64,000 nt of DNA from Piromyces finnis (lineage: Eukaryota; Neocallimastigomycota; Neocallimastigomycetes; Neocallimastigales; Neocallimastigaceae), in the NCBI GenBank assembly GCA_002104945.1, contig MCFH01000006.1, forward strand, positions 909,001-973,000, read 5' to 3'. The translations under genes and the position numbers were made by a program. Each line of letters starts with the position of its first letter. Position 1 is the first letter of the stretch. Of this stretch, positions 12,246 to 24,185 are shown one piece after another. A model generated the notes under the pieces. It worked only from the letters and a program-made list of their open reading frames with translations. It was not told the DNA's origin and did not search any database.

Positions 12246-13880
12246 TATTATAAAATTTTTTTTCAAAATAAATAAATAAATAAATAAATAAATAAATATA
12301 TAAATAAATAGATAATTTAAAATAAAAATAAAGAATTTTTACTTTTTATATATTTTTTCAAAACTTTATATATTATAAATTATTTTAGTTTTTTTTATTA
12401 AATTTATTTTACCATATTATTTGTTAGTTTTTAAATTTAATTAAATCAGTGTAGATCTTTGCAATAAATTAAAATTTGTAACTTCATTGATTAAAGAATT
12501 CAATTCAATTTAACATGAATTTATTATATTTATAATAATAAAAACTTACTATTTTATTACATTTTATATATATTATAATTTATTATTAAGTGATACTAAA
12601 AAAATATATAATATATAAATTATATTATCCGCTACAGAAAAAAAAAAGGCTACTGTTACACATATTATATTTGATTCTTTTATTTTGTAGAATAATAAGA
12701 TGAAATTATTTTAATTACTTGTTTAAAAATTACCGCCGTTAATAAGAATAATACATTTGAAACTTTTAATAAATTTTTGTATTATTTTTTATTTTCTATT
12801 TTTGTTTTTTAAAAAAATTATTTGTGTTACAAATACGATAAAGGTTTTTTTTTTCTATTTCAAAAATTAAAATATTATTAAAATTTTGATATATTGTATA
12901 ATTTAAAAAACAATATGGTTATTAGTAGATCAGTTTCTTTCATCCTTTTTTTTTTTTTAAATTATGAAATAGTTCCTTTTTATTTTTTACACAGGAACTA
13001 TTTCAGAGGTTATTTTTCATCAATAATAGTTTTTCTTATAAATTAATTAAAATATTATTAAATTAATGCGCATTTAAATACTAAATAATTCAAAAAAAAA
13101 AAAAAAAGAACATGAAAATTTGTGAATTATTATTATTTTCAGTTTTAAGATGATATGTCATCATTAATATATTAATACGCTGTTTCCAAACTTAGAAATA
13201 TGACTTTTTTTTTTTTTTTTTTGAAATATTGTTTATTTATAATATTCCATACATTTACTAATTCACATTCACATGTTAATTTTAAAAATTTAATAATTTA
13301 TAAATTAACTAATCCTCCTTTTAAAAAATAATATTAAAAAAGAAACGGAATATATAAAAAATAAATTATTTTTTATATTTTATTTTGAAGCAAAAAAAAA
13401 AAACAATGATAAAAATAAAATTTTTTTTTTTTTTTTTTTTTTTTTAACGGCATCAAATATTTTAAACTTTATTATTAATTTAAATATTATTTTTGAATAA
13501 CCAACCAAATATAACGAATAACAGTATATTAAAAAAATTTTTTTTTCTTTTTCTATTAAAATATGTAATTTATTGATTCTTTTATAGATAATTTTGAAAA
13601 ATAAGTATTTAGAGATAATTTTTGTTAATATATTTTCTATGTTTATTAAGAAGTAATAAATTGTTTTCTTTTTACTATCAATTTTCTTTTGTATCTTACT
13701 TTTTATTTTATCAATTATATTTTTGATTTTATTTTAATTATAATAATAATAATATTAATAAAAAAAAACAAACCAAAAAAAAAAAGGAATTAATTATAAA
13801 TTTAGAAAAACATTATCTAATTTATGATAAAAATTAGAATTTGTATAGTTATTATTAAATTTAATTATTTTCTATTTCTT
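12246..13880. other. spacer 5' of hydrolase D and 3' of the DUF229 gene
   Basis: No gene seen. (AAAT)n at about 12267-12300, T-runs at about 13206-13222 and 13420-13445, and a short perfect inverted repeat AATAGTTCC...GGAACTATT near 12967-13003. Confidence 0.6.
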
Positions 13881-16241
13881 TTAATGACAGACGCAATGTT
13901 CTGGATAAATTAAAACCTCTTCACATGAACGATTAGGTATTTTACGAAGAAGAGATTTACCCCAGATTATTGTACCATTACTTGTTTCAGTTTCAGCTTC
14001 TCTTTTAAAGTATTCATTATTATCATTTAAAAACATTGGATTTGTAATGTTATTGAATTTTCTATTTTCTTCATTTAAGTCATTACGTTTACGAATACTT
14101 ATTTCTTTACCGTTTAGCTTAGCTTCTGAAAGGTCTATTCCAGTACCACCAGCTTTTTCTCTTGGTTCACGAGATATATCAAAATCTAATAAATCTCTAA
14201 AAGTGGCATAAATATCATAAGCTGTAATTAACTTTTGTTCATTTTCTTCTAGATTTTTTTTTATTTCAGGATATTTATTTAAAAAGCGTTCAGGTATAAG
14301 TGTTGTAAACATTGGCAATTTATGTTCTGTAGCTCCTTGTTCAGAAAATGCAAATGAAAAACCCATATGTAATCCATGATCACTCATAATAACAATTGCT
14401 GTACGATTTAACATTTCATCACTTAATGAACCAAAAAAGGTTTCCAAATCATCATCCATTAAGCCTAATACTTCAGATGTACTTTCGTGTCCTTCGATGT
14501 AACTAGAACGGAAAACCCATGGATTGGTACCATCATAAAGATCAATGAATTCCTTTGTATAGCTTAATGCATAATTATGTACATATTGTCCAGTAATGCA
14601 ACGTCTACGAAGAGAGAAAGGTCCTTTGAAATTACCATATGCTAATCCATTACGTTCGTGATATTCTGGTAAACAAAAAGGTGCAAGTAATTCATGATCT
14701 AAATTAACAGTAGTATGATTGTTATAAATTGTATCTTATAAATTAAAATATAATATAAATATGATATAGAAAATTTTAGATAAATTTAACATATATATAT
14801 ATTAATATTTTTTAATAAATATGTTATTTATATATATTTTAAAAATAAATATTAAAAAAATACCCCAATCTTCACAAAGATCATCAGCTACACCTGCAAC
14901 ATATCCTCTATTCCTATATTCTTCCCAAATTGGAATACCTCTTTGATCCTTATTTAACTGTAATCCAGTAAATAAACCTAATGAATTTCTTCTTGTGTTA
15001 AAACCTATAATACCATAACGGAAGAATTGATTTAAGTGTGTAATTCCAGAATTATGTAAACTTTCTAATTTTTTTACAGTTTTTGGAAGATTACGGAAAA
15101 ATTGTCTACGAGATACTGCATCAAAGTACATAATTAAAAGGTTTAATTTATCTTCTGGTTGTTCTTCTTTTGCTGGATCAACTCTTCTACCAGCTAATCT
15201 AGTAACTAATTTGCTTTGTTCACCACAAGTAACATAAACAGCTTCAATATTTTTTAATTCAACTGGCTCGGTATAGGTATATTCTTTTTCATTCATTTTA
15301 TCTACAACGTTTATTTTCATATCATTTACTTTCTCTTCATATGACATTAAACGGGTTTCTGGTAAAATTTTGTAAGTTATTTTTTTCTCTGAACAACCAT
15401 TGACAACTAATTTATTATCCTTAGATGCATCAAAAAATGCATCAAATTGTTCTTTTCTTGAACAACTTTGAGGTCCAGTCCAAACATTTTGAGTACCTCT
15501 TGGTAGTAAATCAAACCAAGTTATAGGTTTCTTTATTTTACATAAATTATCACCATCTTCCATTTTTTTGTTTATATATCCATTACCCCATATATTAATA
15601 TAATGCTTTAAACTTATAAATTCAATTATACCAAAGATAATAATAAAACAAATTAATTGAATTGTAAACCATTTTTTACCGGCAAATTTAAACCAAAAAT
15701 ATAATATTAAAGCTATAACATTACCAATAACAAAAAATATAGAAAATGCTATAAAGTTGTATGTTCCATGTTTATCAAACATTTGACCATTATCATATAA
15801 TAGTACACCTACTATAGATATAATGTCAATTAAATAAAACACTAATTTTTGTTTTAATGAAATTGGTGTTTTTGTAATAGTCCATAAAGTTATACTATAA
15901 TTTAAGCAAGATATAAAAAGAAGTATTCCAAGAGGTATCAAATGACTTTGAATATATTCTAGATCACCACCTTTTAAACTCAACTTATAAAACAATAAAA
16001 AAAGTATATATGTTACACCTAAAATTATGTATCCATATTTAATTTTTCTTTTTAAATTGTTCTTTTTTTTTTGGTAATTTAAATCATCTATATCTTCGAT
16101 GCTATCTGAAGAATTTGATAATGTTTTATCTATATTATCGATGCCCTTTAAATCCAATACAGATTCATTCTTATCAAGAACAGTATCTTTTTCATTATTA
16201 TCTATTTTTTCAGTATTACTTAATGGTAAGTATTCTGCCAT
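13881..16241 (-). CDS. DUF229 sulfatase-superfamily membrane protein
   Basis: Exon 1 is 16241..14864 and exon 2 is 14734..13881 (intron 129 nt; the split Asp codon follows ...CEDW), giving 743 aa. An acidic/Ser-rich cytosolic N-terminus (about 70 residues) is followed by five hydrophobic spans between about residues 70 and 215. Beyond these lies a large DUF229 domain of the alkaline-phosphatase/sulfatase fold: MYFDAVSRRQFFRNLPKT (the family's nucleophile-region signature), FTGLQLNKD, RGYVAGVADDLCEDW, and IVIMSDHGLHMG, whose Asp-His pair would bind metal. The C-terminus is Cys-rich (EHCVCH). Multi-span plus DUF229 suggests a transferase or hydrolase facing the ER/Golgi lumen or outside, but the reaction is not established for this family. 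It is an isolated gene, with about 1.6 kb of AT-rich spacer on the 3' side and 2.1 kb on the 5' side. Confidence 0.88.
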
Positions 16242-18350
16242 AATTATATATAATTATTATTTTTATTATAAGTTCTTTTTTATTATATAATTTTTTTTAT
16301 TAAATAATTTTTTTTTTTTTTTTGTTTATAACCTTAATTTTTTGTTTATTTATAATTTTTTTCCTTCCATTTTTTTAATAAATAAATAAATAAATAATAT
16401 TACAGAAAAAGCGTTAGAATATTCTAATATGTGCAAAATGTATTTTGATAGGTTGATAGGTAATATATTTAGACAGCTAAAATATTATTGGTTCTAACAA
16501 TATATTATTATATGAAATTTGTATATATAATTAATTATTAATAATGTAAACTAATAAACTAATAATAAATTAATATAGTTTTTTTTAGATGAATTATTGG
16601 AAATTTCTAGATTATGGGTAAAAAAAATTTTTTTGGGATAATTCAACTGATTCCCTTACATAACTAAATTTCTATTGTTGTCTTCATAATTTATTTTTTT
16701 TTTAACTATATACACATTTTTTATATCTATTAGAGTTTACAGTAATCTTAGTGGTGGTTCTTGGAGAAATGCTGACTATTTCCTATTGTTATATATGTTA
16801 TATAGACATAATATAAATGTATTTATTCTCATTAGTTTTTTTAATCTTTAAATAATACTTGGAATAAATATTTTTATTATAAGAATAAAAAATATGCATT
16901 TCTATATGGATATATATATATATACTTATTTTATTTGATCATAGTTTAAAAATTAAATTTCATATTTTGGTGAAAAAAAGCTATAGAATTAATTGTTAAT
17001 AAAAAATAACTTTAATAAAAATAGAATTTATTCATTGTTATTTATTATGTATATTTTTAAATGCTCCTTAATCATTTACATAACTAATAATTATTGTACG
17101 AATTTCAGTAATCATATAGTTAATTTTATGTAAAAAGAATTTAACTTTAAAAATATATGTTTTATTTTTAACTTTATTTATTATTTCTATTCTGTCTAAA
17201 TACTAAAACATTAATTCTGTCGTTGTTAACTATTAAAACTTTAACTAAAACAAAAGCCTCCTTAATTATCCCCTAGTCTATTTATACTAATGAGGCTTAC
17301 TTAATAACTAATTGTCCAATTATAAGGCTGAAATTATATGGATTATACATTTACATTATTCTTTTACTTTACATTAATCATACATTTGTATTACATTCTT
17401 ATATATATTATAGAAATATAGAAATAATTAATAATATAATTATAGCTATAAATTTAATATTAGGAAAAATTGACTAATATAATAATTTGTTCAAGTCACA
17501 TATTATTTTTATATCACTTTAAAAATGAATATTGTGTTTTTGGCTTGTTTAATTGAGTACCATAACTCAACCCATAAAAAACCCATCATCTACAGGGACC
17601 GAATTAGTAATTCATAATATGTTAAAATATATTTGAATTGTAAAATATTACAATAGTTTATTTTGTAAATTCAAAAAATTAAGTTTTTATTTTATGTAAA
17701 TTCCATATAATATGTTTTAATATAATAAATTTATATATTTTTTTAATTAATGAATTTTTAAAAATTAATTAAATTATTTTTAAAATATTTGAATTTTAAA
17801 AAAATGTTAAACAATAAATAATAATCATAGAAATAAATAAAATAAAATAAAAAGTAAAAATAAATATTTACCATTTCAATTGTATCATCCATTTAAGCCT
17901 TATGTAATTATTAAATACAGTATTAATTATTTATATTTATGTATAAGAATTTTTATATATAAGAATTCAAATCAAATAAAAAATATACTTGAAATACGTT
18001 ATACAAATATACGTTATATTTCTGAATATTAACAATTGCATTTATTGCTACTATTTATTTAAAATTTATTTTTTAAATAGGTAATAAAAATAAAATAAAA
18101 ACATTATCTTATAATATAATTCATTATTATACATACTTCAAATTCAATATACATGTGAATTAACAATTAAAAATTCTAATCTATTAATCAAAGTCCAAAT
18201 ATTAATCATAAATCCATAAAATTTAAATAAAAATAAAAATAAAAAATAATAAAAAAACTTCTAATTACATATAATTATATGTATTTATTATTGTTATTAT
18301 TAATTAATTTATATATATCAAAAATTAAAAAAGGAATATAAGTAATAACC
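16242..18350. other. divergent spacer between the DUF229 and RMD5 genes
   Basis: The two genes diverge from this 2.1-kb interval, so both promoters lie here. No gene seen. Slightly GC-richer islands occur at 16732-16800 and 17530-17600; the latter begins with a small hairpin TTGAGT...ACTCAA. AAGCCTC...GAGGCTT can pair at about 17255-17302. Confidence 0.5.
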
Positions 18351-19105
18351 ATGGAACACATTTCTACAGAATTTGAAAAATTAGTGAAAAAGCAGAAGCT
18401 TACTTGTGATCAAACACAAGTTAATATTGACAAACTCATAAACCAAATTAATGACGCAAAACAAAAAATTGAAAATGATAGTAGTCAATCTAGTACCACT
18501 TTAACAATTTTAACTAGTAAACTTAAAACCTTATCTTCTCAAGTAATTGATAATCATAAAGAACTCCATTCAAGTATTTCAAAGTATTCAAAATCAATAG
18601 ATAAAAAATTAAAAATCAATTTGGATACAATATGGAAACCAAATGTTCTTTTAGGAAAGGAAGATATTTTAAATTCTATTTTAATGTCACATTTTGTACG
18701 TGAAGGTCAATTTGAATTAGCAGAAATTTTTAGTAAAGAAAGTAATATTCCAATTTCAGATGAAATGAAGAATCAATTTCAAGATTTATTTAATATTGTA
18801 GAAGCTATAAAGAAAAAAGACTTAAAGCTAGCTTTAAATTGGGCTTCAGAAAAAAGATATTTATTAAAAAAAAATAATTCTAATTTAGAATTTGAACTTC
18901 ATAAACTTCAATATATTCAATTTTTAATTAGTGGTGATACCTTTTCAGCTATACAGTATGCAAAGAAAAACTTTAGTCTTTTTAGTGAAACTAACTTTAA
19001 AGGTTTTTATTTTTATATTTTATATAAATTATTATATTAATATATATTAATAAAAAATAAAAAAGTAAAATTAATAATATAAATATTTATTGTTATCTTT
19101 ATTTA

Positions 19106-19146
<41 letters not shown>

Positions 19147-19673
19147 TAATGTAAAAATCGTGCTAAGATATTAAAAGATTAGCATGCTCCTTATTATTTA
19201 TCAAACATTTAGAAAACTCCCCATATTCAGATTTGTTAGCACCATCATTGTGGGATGATATTGAAGCTCAATTCAAGAGAGATTTCTGTTCAATTTATGG
19301 TTTCTCTTCAGAAAGTCCACTATATACAGCTGTAATGGTTGGTGCTTCTTCAATTCCACCATTAATTAAAGTTGATACTATTTTAAAGGTTAAAAAGAAT
19401 CTTGATTGGTCTGCCAATTCAGAACTCCCAGTAGAAATACCACTCTTAGATTCACAAAGATATCATTCCGTTTTTTCCTGTCCTGTTAGTAAAGAACAAG
19501 TTGATTGCAATGGTAAGGATAATTATCCAACAATGTTATTATGTGGTCATATTATTAGTAAAGAAAGTTTACTTGGATTATGTAAAGGAAATAATATTTA
19601 TAAACATAAATTTAAGTGCCCATATTGTCCTACAGAAAGTATTGAAGCTCAAGCAAGACGTGTATATTTCTAA
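18351..19673 (+). CDS. RMD5: Rmd5/Gid2 (RMND5-like) RING subunit of the GID/CTLH E3 ubiquitin ligase
   Basis: Exon 1 is 18351..19002 and exon 2 is 19168..19673, 385 aa. The ATG sits in a good context (aataaccATGgaa). An N-terminal coiled coil (1-90) precedes a LisH-like/CTLH-CRA region (DILNSILMSHFVREGQFELAEIF, about 104-215). The C-terminal degenerate RING (about 323-385) shows CPVSKEQVDC, LLCGHIISKESL and KCPYCP, and ends RRVYF like the animal protein. The splice uses an unusual donor AAAG|GTTTTTAT and acceptor GCTAAG. I accept it because the join gives NFKDIKRLACSLLF leading into HLENSPYSDLL, which follows the RMND5 family line exactly. The 165-nt intron carries an (AAT)n microsatellite. 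The complex ubiquitinates gluconeogenic enzymes in yeast; the role here is inferred from the family. Confidence 0.9.
19106..19143. repeat. (AAT)n microsatellite in RMD5 intron
   Basis: About 12 AAT units inside the single intron of the RMD5 gene, 25 bp before the 3' splice site. Confidence 0.9.
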
Positions 19674-20021
19674 CTTAAATTTAAATATATAAGATATAAA
19701 ATATATAATTATTAAAAATATATTCCCATTATGAATTCTAAATTATTAGTAAAAATATAAAGTAAAAGTTTTATTTATATTAATATATATTTTTAAAAAA
19801 TAATAATTGTATAAATATCAATATTAAAAATTTGTGAAATAAAACTTTTAATGTATTATTATTTCAATTTATTAAATATTTATTAATTAACAAATCCTTA
19901 TAATTAAAATAAAAATTATATATTATGAAAAAAAAAAAAAAAAAAGTATTAATAATATTAACATTTACATGTAATATAAGCAAATTCAAAAATATATAAT
20001 TCAAATTAAGATACCCATGAA

Positions 20022-20088
<67 letters not shown>

Positions 20089-20287
20089 AACTAAAATGAA
20101 TATACTTTCATAAAAGTTCAATAATAAAACATGATTAATAAATTCTAATAAATAAATATTATATTTACTTTTTTATTTTTTGTTTTTATAATTGCATTAT
20201 ATAAAATACATTTTATTTTATTTATTTATATAAATATTGTAATATTTATGTTATTTTCTTAATTGTATATTATTTAATAAAATAATC
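19674..20287. other. convergent 3' spacer of RMD5 and the D2HGDH-type gene
   Basis: The two genes end towards each other. The interval holds an A-run (about 19928-19945) and a long AAAT tract (20020-20089). No gene seen. Confidence 0.6.
20020..20089. repeat. (AAAT)17 tetranucleotide microsatellite
   Basis: About 17 uninterrupted 4-bp units between the convergent ends of RMD5 and the D2HGDH-type gene. Confidence 0.95.
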
Positions 20288-22165
20288 TTAATTTTTGATA
20301 TCAGAAAGCTTAGTAATCATCTTTTTTGGAAGATATTTGTATGGGTTCATGATATTGTTTGGATCTAATAAATTTTTAATATTTTGCATGATATCAATCA
20401 TAACACTTGATTTTGAATATCCCAAGTATGCACCTTTCATTAATCCTAAACCATGTTCACCAGATATAACACCATTGTGTTCTTGAGTCCATTCATAAAT
20501 ATATGGTTCAATAAGATCAGTAATTTTTTTAGAGTAATTTTTGCATGAAATATTAAGATGGATATTACCGTCACCAATGTGACCATAAGCGGCTACATTA
20601 AAAACTTCTGATGTTTCATCACCTGGTCTATAAACATTAGCTTCCATAAGACGCTTTCTCATATCAACTGCAACATTATAAAGTGTAGCCATTGGAATAG
20701 AAAGATCATACTTGAAAACAGCACCATTCATAGAGCAAGCAACTGGAACACTTTCACGCATAACCCAGAAGGAACGAGTTTGTTTATCATCTTTAGAAAC
20801 ATAACCTTCTTGGACGACATTTAATTTTTTAATAGTATCTAAAAATGCATTAAGTTTGGCATCATCATGTTCTCTATTAGAACCATGAGTTTCAATAAGA
20901 ATATAAAACTCATTTGCTTGCTTGAGTGGTGCAGTCATGTTCATATGTTTCTTAACTAATGAATAAGCATGCTCATCGAAAAATTCAAATGCAGAAATAA
21001 TTTCTTGTAATTCTTCTTTTGCTTTTTTGTAGATAACTTGAACATTTTCCCAACTATTAGTTGAAAGTAAAACAGCATTGATAGCTTTTGGTTTTCTTGG
21101 TGTTGAAATGGCGACATTTGTAACAATCCCTAAAGTTCCTTCAGCACCAATGAAAAGTTGTTTAATATCATAACCAGTACTGTCTTTTCTTAATCTAGAA
21201 AGGTTTTCAATGATTTGACCGTTTGGTAAGACAACTTCTAAACCTAAAACATTACTGTGAAGTGAACCATAACGAAGATATCTTAATCCACCTGCATTAC
21301 TTGAAACATTACCACCAATACAACAATATTTTTTTGATCCCATATCTAATGGGATCATAAAGCCACGTTCAGATGCATAAGCTTCTAAATCAGCAAGAAC
21401 ACACCCAGCATTGCAAATTAATACACCAGACATATCATCAAAATCAATGATTTTGTTCATTGCTTTTGTACTAATGATAATTTCATCAAAAACTGGAACA
21501 GAACCTTTTATTATTATTTAATTTCATATATTTTATTTATTTCAATTTAATATTTATGCATTTTAAAATTAATTAAATTTATAAATAAAAATATTTATAA
21601 TTATATAATTAAAAAAAAATTATTTAGAGTTTAGTGAAATACTTACCCCCAACAAGACCAGAATTACCACTTTGAGGAACAACAGCTAATTTATTATCAT
21701 TACAATATTTTAAACATTTTGAAACTTCTTCTGTACAAGTTGGTAATAATACTAATTGGGATTGACCTCTGTATTTTTTCCTTTATTTTTTTTGTAAAAA
21801 AAGATTTAAAAATAAAATAATATAAAAGAATGAATAATCTTTTATTATTTTTTTTTTTTAAAAAACAACAACAACTATTTATTAGAAATGAATAAATAAA
21901 TAAATAAATAAAGAAAAAAAAAATATAGGTATTTGAAAAATTTATTAAATCATTATAAATACTTAAATATTTACATCCAATCAACATTAAATTTTAACAA
22001 TTCTTTTTCAGAATCATCAAAAGAGCAAATTACATTTTCTTTAGGAAGAATGGATTTAAAATAATTTACATGTTCTTCTGTTAAACGATTATACTTTTCA
22101 TCTCTTTTTAAATAAGAGTAATGGTCTGCAGTACATTCTATATCTTCTAAATCCTTTGTAGACAT
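20288..22165 (-). CDS. D-2-hydroxyglutarate dehydrogenase-type FAD oxidoreductase
   Basis: Three exons: 22165..21975, 21780..21647 and 21504..20288, 513 aa. The joins give ...[18 protein letters not shown] and ...[15 protein letters not shown], both matching the D2HGDH/Dld family. The FAD-binding (PCMH) half contains [20 protein letters not shown] (about 169-188) and [10 protein letters not shown]. The C-terminal oxidase half has [12 protein letters not shown] and [19 protein letters not shown], carrying the metal-binding His and Glu positions of the family. It ends with [12 protein letters not shown]. The N-terminus ([18 protein letters not shown]) is acidic and has no obvious mitochondrial or hydrogenosomal presequence, as in yeast cytosolic Dld3. 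Expected reaction: D-2-hydroxyglutarate or D-lactate oxidation. The electron acceptor in a respiration-less cell is unclear. Confidence 0.92.
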
Positions 22166-22566
22166 TATTAATACTACTTTATTTTAATTTTGTTATATTA
22201 ATTTTAAATATATATATCTCACAAAAATTTTGATTTTTTAAAATCAATCCATTTTAAACATAATTGGTTGAATATTAATATATTTTAAAATATTATATTT
22301 TAAAATTTTTATATTTATTTTATGATTTTTTAATATTATAAATAATATACATATTTTTTATATAATTAAAATTGAATATACAATTCTTAATAGAATACAT
22401 TGTTTTATTAAAATTTAAAGATTAAAATGGTATTATATTATTGAAATTATTAACTATTTATATATAATAATAAGTGTTTTAACATGCATATTACTTATAT
22501 TTTTTGAATTGAAAACTATAAGTAATATTTTAGTTTTTATAGGTATAATATACTTTTTTATATTAT

Positions 22567-23557
22567 TTATTTACAAGTTTTTAAAGCCCATTCCATTCCT
22601 TCTTGAATACCATCACCATTCATAGCAGAACAGGCTTGAATTTGCCATTGTCTGTCACGAATAGCATGTAAATTTAATCCAAATGCGATCTAATATATAT
22701 AAATATAAAAATTACATTATCATAAGAATTATATAAATTAAATGACGAAATTTTCTAATATATATCATGTTATAAGTTTTTACTTCTGAAGCTGGTAAAG
22801 CTGTTGATAAATCTTGCTTATTAGCAAATACCAAGACTGGAACACCTGCTAATTTATTTTCTTCTAATAATGTGTTGAATTCAATACCGCTAATATATTA
22901 AAAATATTTCATTCAAAATTTTATTTTTATATCAAGTATTATTTATTATAACAAATTATATAATAATATTTACGTTTCTTCTATTCTTATTCTATCAGCA
23001 CTATCAATAACATATACCTATATAATTATAAAGAGAGTATTAAATAATGTTTCATTAAATTTAAATATTTTAAAATATATATTAAATATAAAGTTATTTA
23101 AATATTTAAAATATTTACAAGAATATCAGTGCTTTCAAAATAGTTTCTCCAATATGGGCGAATTGCTTTTTGACCTTTTTAGATTTTAGTTATGAGAAAA
23201 AGTTTTAAATTAAAAAACTATAAATTAAATCTTTTTCAATAATCGCTTATTACTAACCTCCAATATCCCAAACATTCATTTTAAAACCATCTTTTTGAAC
23301 AGTTTTAATATTGAAGCCTTGAGTTGGTCTTATTTCACTAATATCTTCATCTGCTAATCTTTTCAAAATAGAAGTTTTACCAGCATTATCTAAACCAAGG
23401 AATAAAATTCTGACTTCCTTATCAGAGCGCTTAAGTTTACGTAATAATGATAATAAACCCTAAATTTTATTAGATGTTATTATTAGAACTACTATTAGAA
23501 TTATAATTTTTTATAATTTTTGCTAATTTTTTAAATTGGTATTTTTCTTTTTACCAT
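22567..23557 (-). CDS. ARL3: ARL3 small GTPase
   Basis: Six exons: 23557..23555 (only the ATG), 23459..23258, 23174..23119, 23017..22974, 22889..22784, 22689..22567, total 177 aa. The protein starts [13 protein letters not shown], as ARL3 does, and carries GLDNAGKTS (P-loop), RPTQGFNIK (switch I), VWDIGGQ (switch II, Gln kept), FANKQDL (guanine specificity) and SAMNGDG. The length and N-terminus fit ARL3 (about 182 aa) rather than other ARF/ARL members. ARL3-GTP releases lipidated cargo from UNC119/PDE6D carriers in cilia and flagella, so it is a marker of a flagellated zoospore stage. It is divergent from AK7, starts 628 bp apart. The intron placed directly after the ATG is notable. Phases are consistent at every junction. 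Confidence 0.93.
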
Positions 23558-23996
23558 GTTTTAATTATATAAAATACTTTTCTTATTAAAATATATATTT
23601 TTTTATAATTGTTATTTTAATTTTTATTGTTATTATTTAATATTGATTAATAACTTTTTTCTACTTAAAGTAAATATATTTTAGAGGTTTAAATATATTA
23701 AATAGTTAAAACAGAATTTTTTTTTATATGCTGCTAAAAATTGAACAATTTAATAATTTAATTTAAATTGTTACCAATTAATTTAAAATTTGTTTCTATA
23801 AACAATTATTATTGAACGTGACTATCATAAAAAAATCATGTAATCTAATTAAGAGTTATAATGATTTTGTTAAAACTCCGAATAATTGTATTTCGAATTT
23901 ATAATAAATTTTTATTTTATATTTAAATTTATGAGAAGAATACATATATTTTATGTTAGCTTTTTTTATTAATTAATTCATTTTGAAAAGATTGTT

Positions 23997-24047
<51 letters not shown>

Positions 24048-24185
24048 TGAATATTATAATTTAAATATTTAATATATCATTCATTTAAATATAATTTAAC
24101 ATTAATATTATCATTATTATTATTAAATTAATAAATATAAATTTTGAAATAAAAAAGGATTCATAAAGAATAAAAACTGTAAATA
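23558..24185. promoter_or_regulatory. shared divergent promoter region of ARL3 and AK7
   Basis: A 628-bp AT-rich interval lies between the start codons of two divergently transcribed flagella-associated genes. It contains a (TAA)n tract at about 24001-24047 and several GT-poor AT blocks. I looked for an RFX X-box and found no convincing match (a GTTACC half-site lies near 23770 without its partner). Its role as a bidirectional promoter follows only from gene arrangement. Confidence 0.45.
24001..24047. repeat. (TAA)n microsatellite in the AK7 promoter region
   Basis: About 15 TAA units, 140 bp upstream of the AK7 start codon. Confidence 0.9.

Noticed and set aside
16732-16800. Plus-strand stretch reading VYSNLSGGSWRNADYF, reminiscent of a formylglycine-generating-type GGSW motif
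   Set aside because: Too short, no neighbouring exons or continuing frame; could be a tiny relic or chance.
17530-17600. GC-richer island with a small hairpin, considered as a small RNA gene
   Set aside because: No tRNA cloverleaf, box C/D or other recognised RNA signature could be built.
23558-24185. RFX X-box in the ARL3/AK7 divergent promoter
   Set aside because: Only a half-site-like GTTACC was seen; the second half-site is missing.
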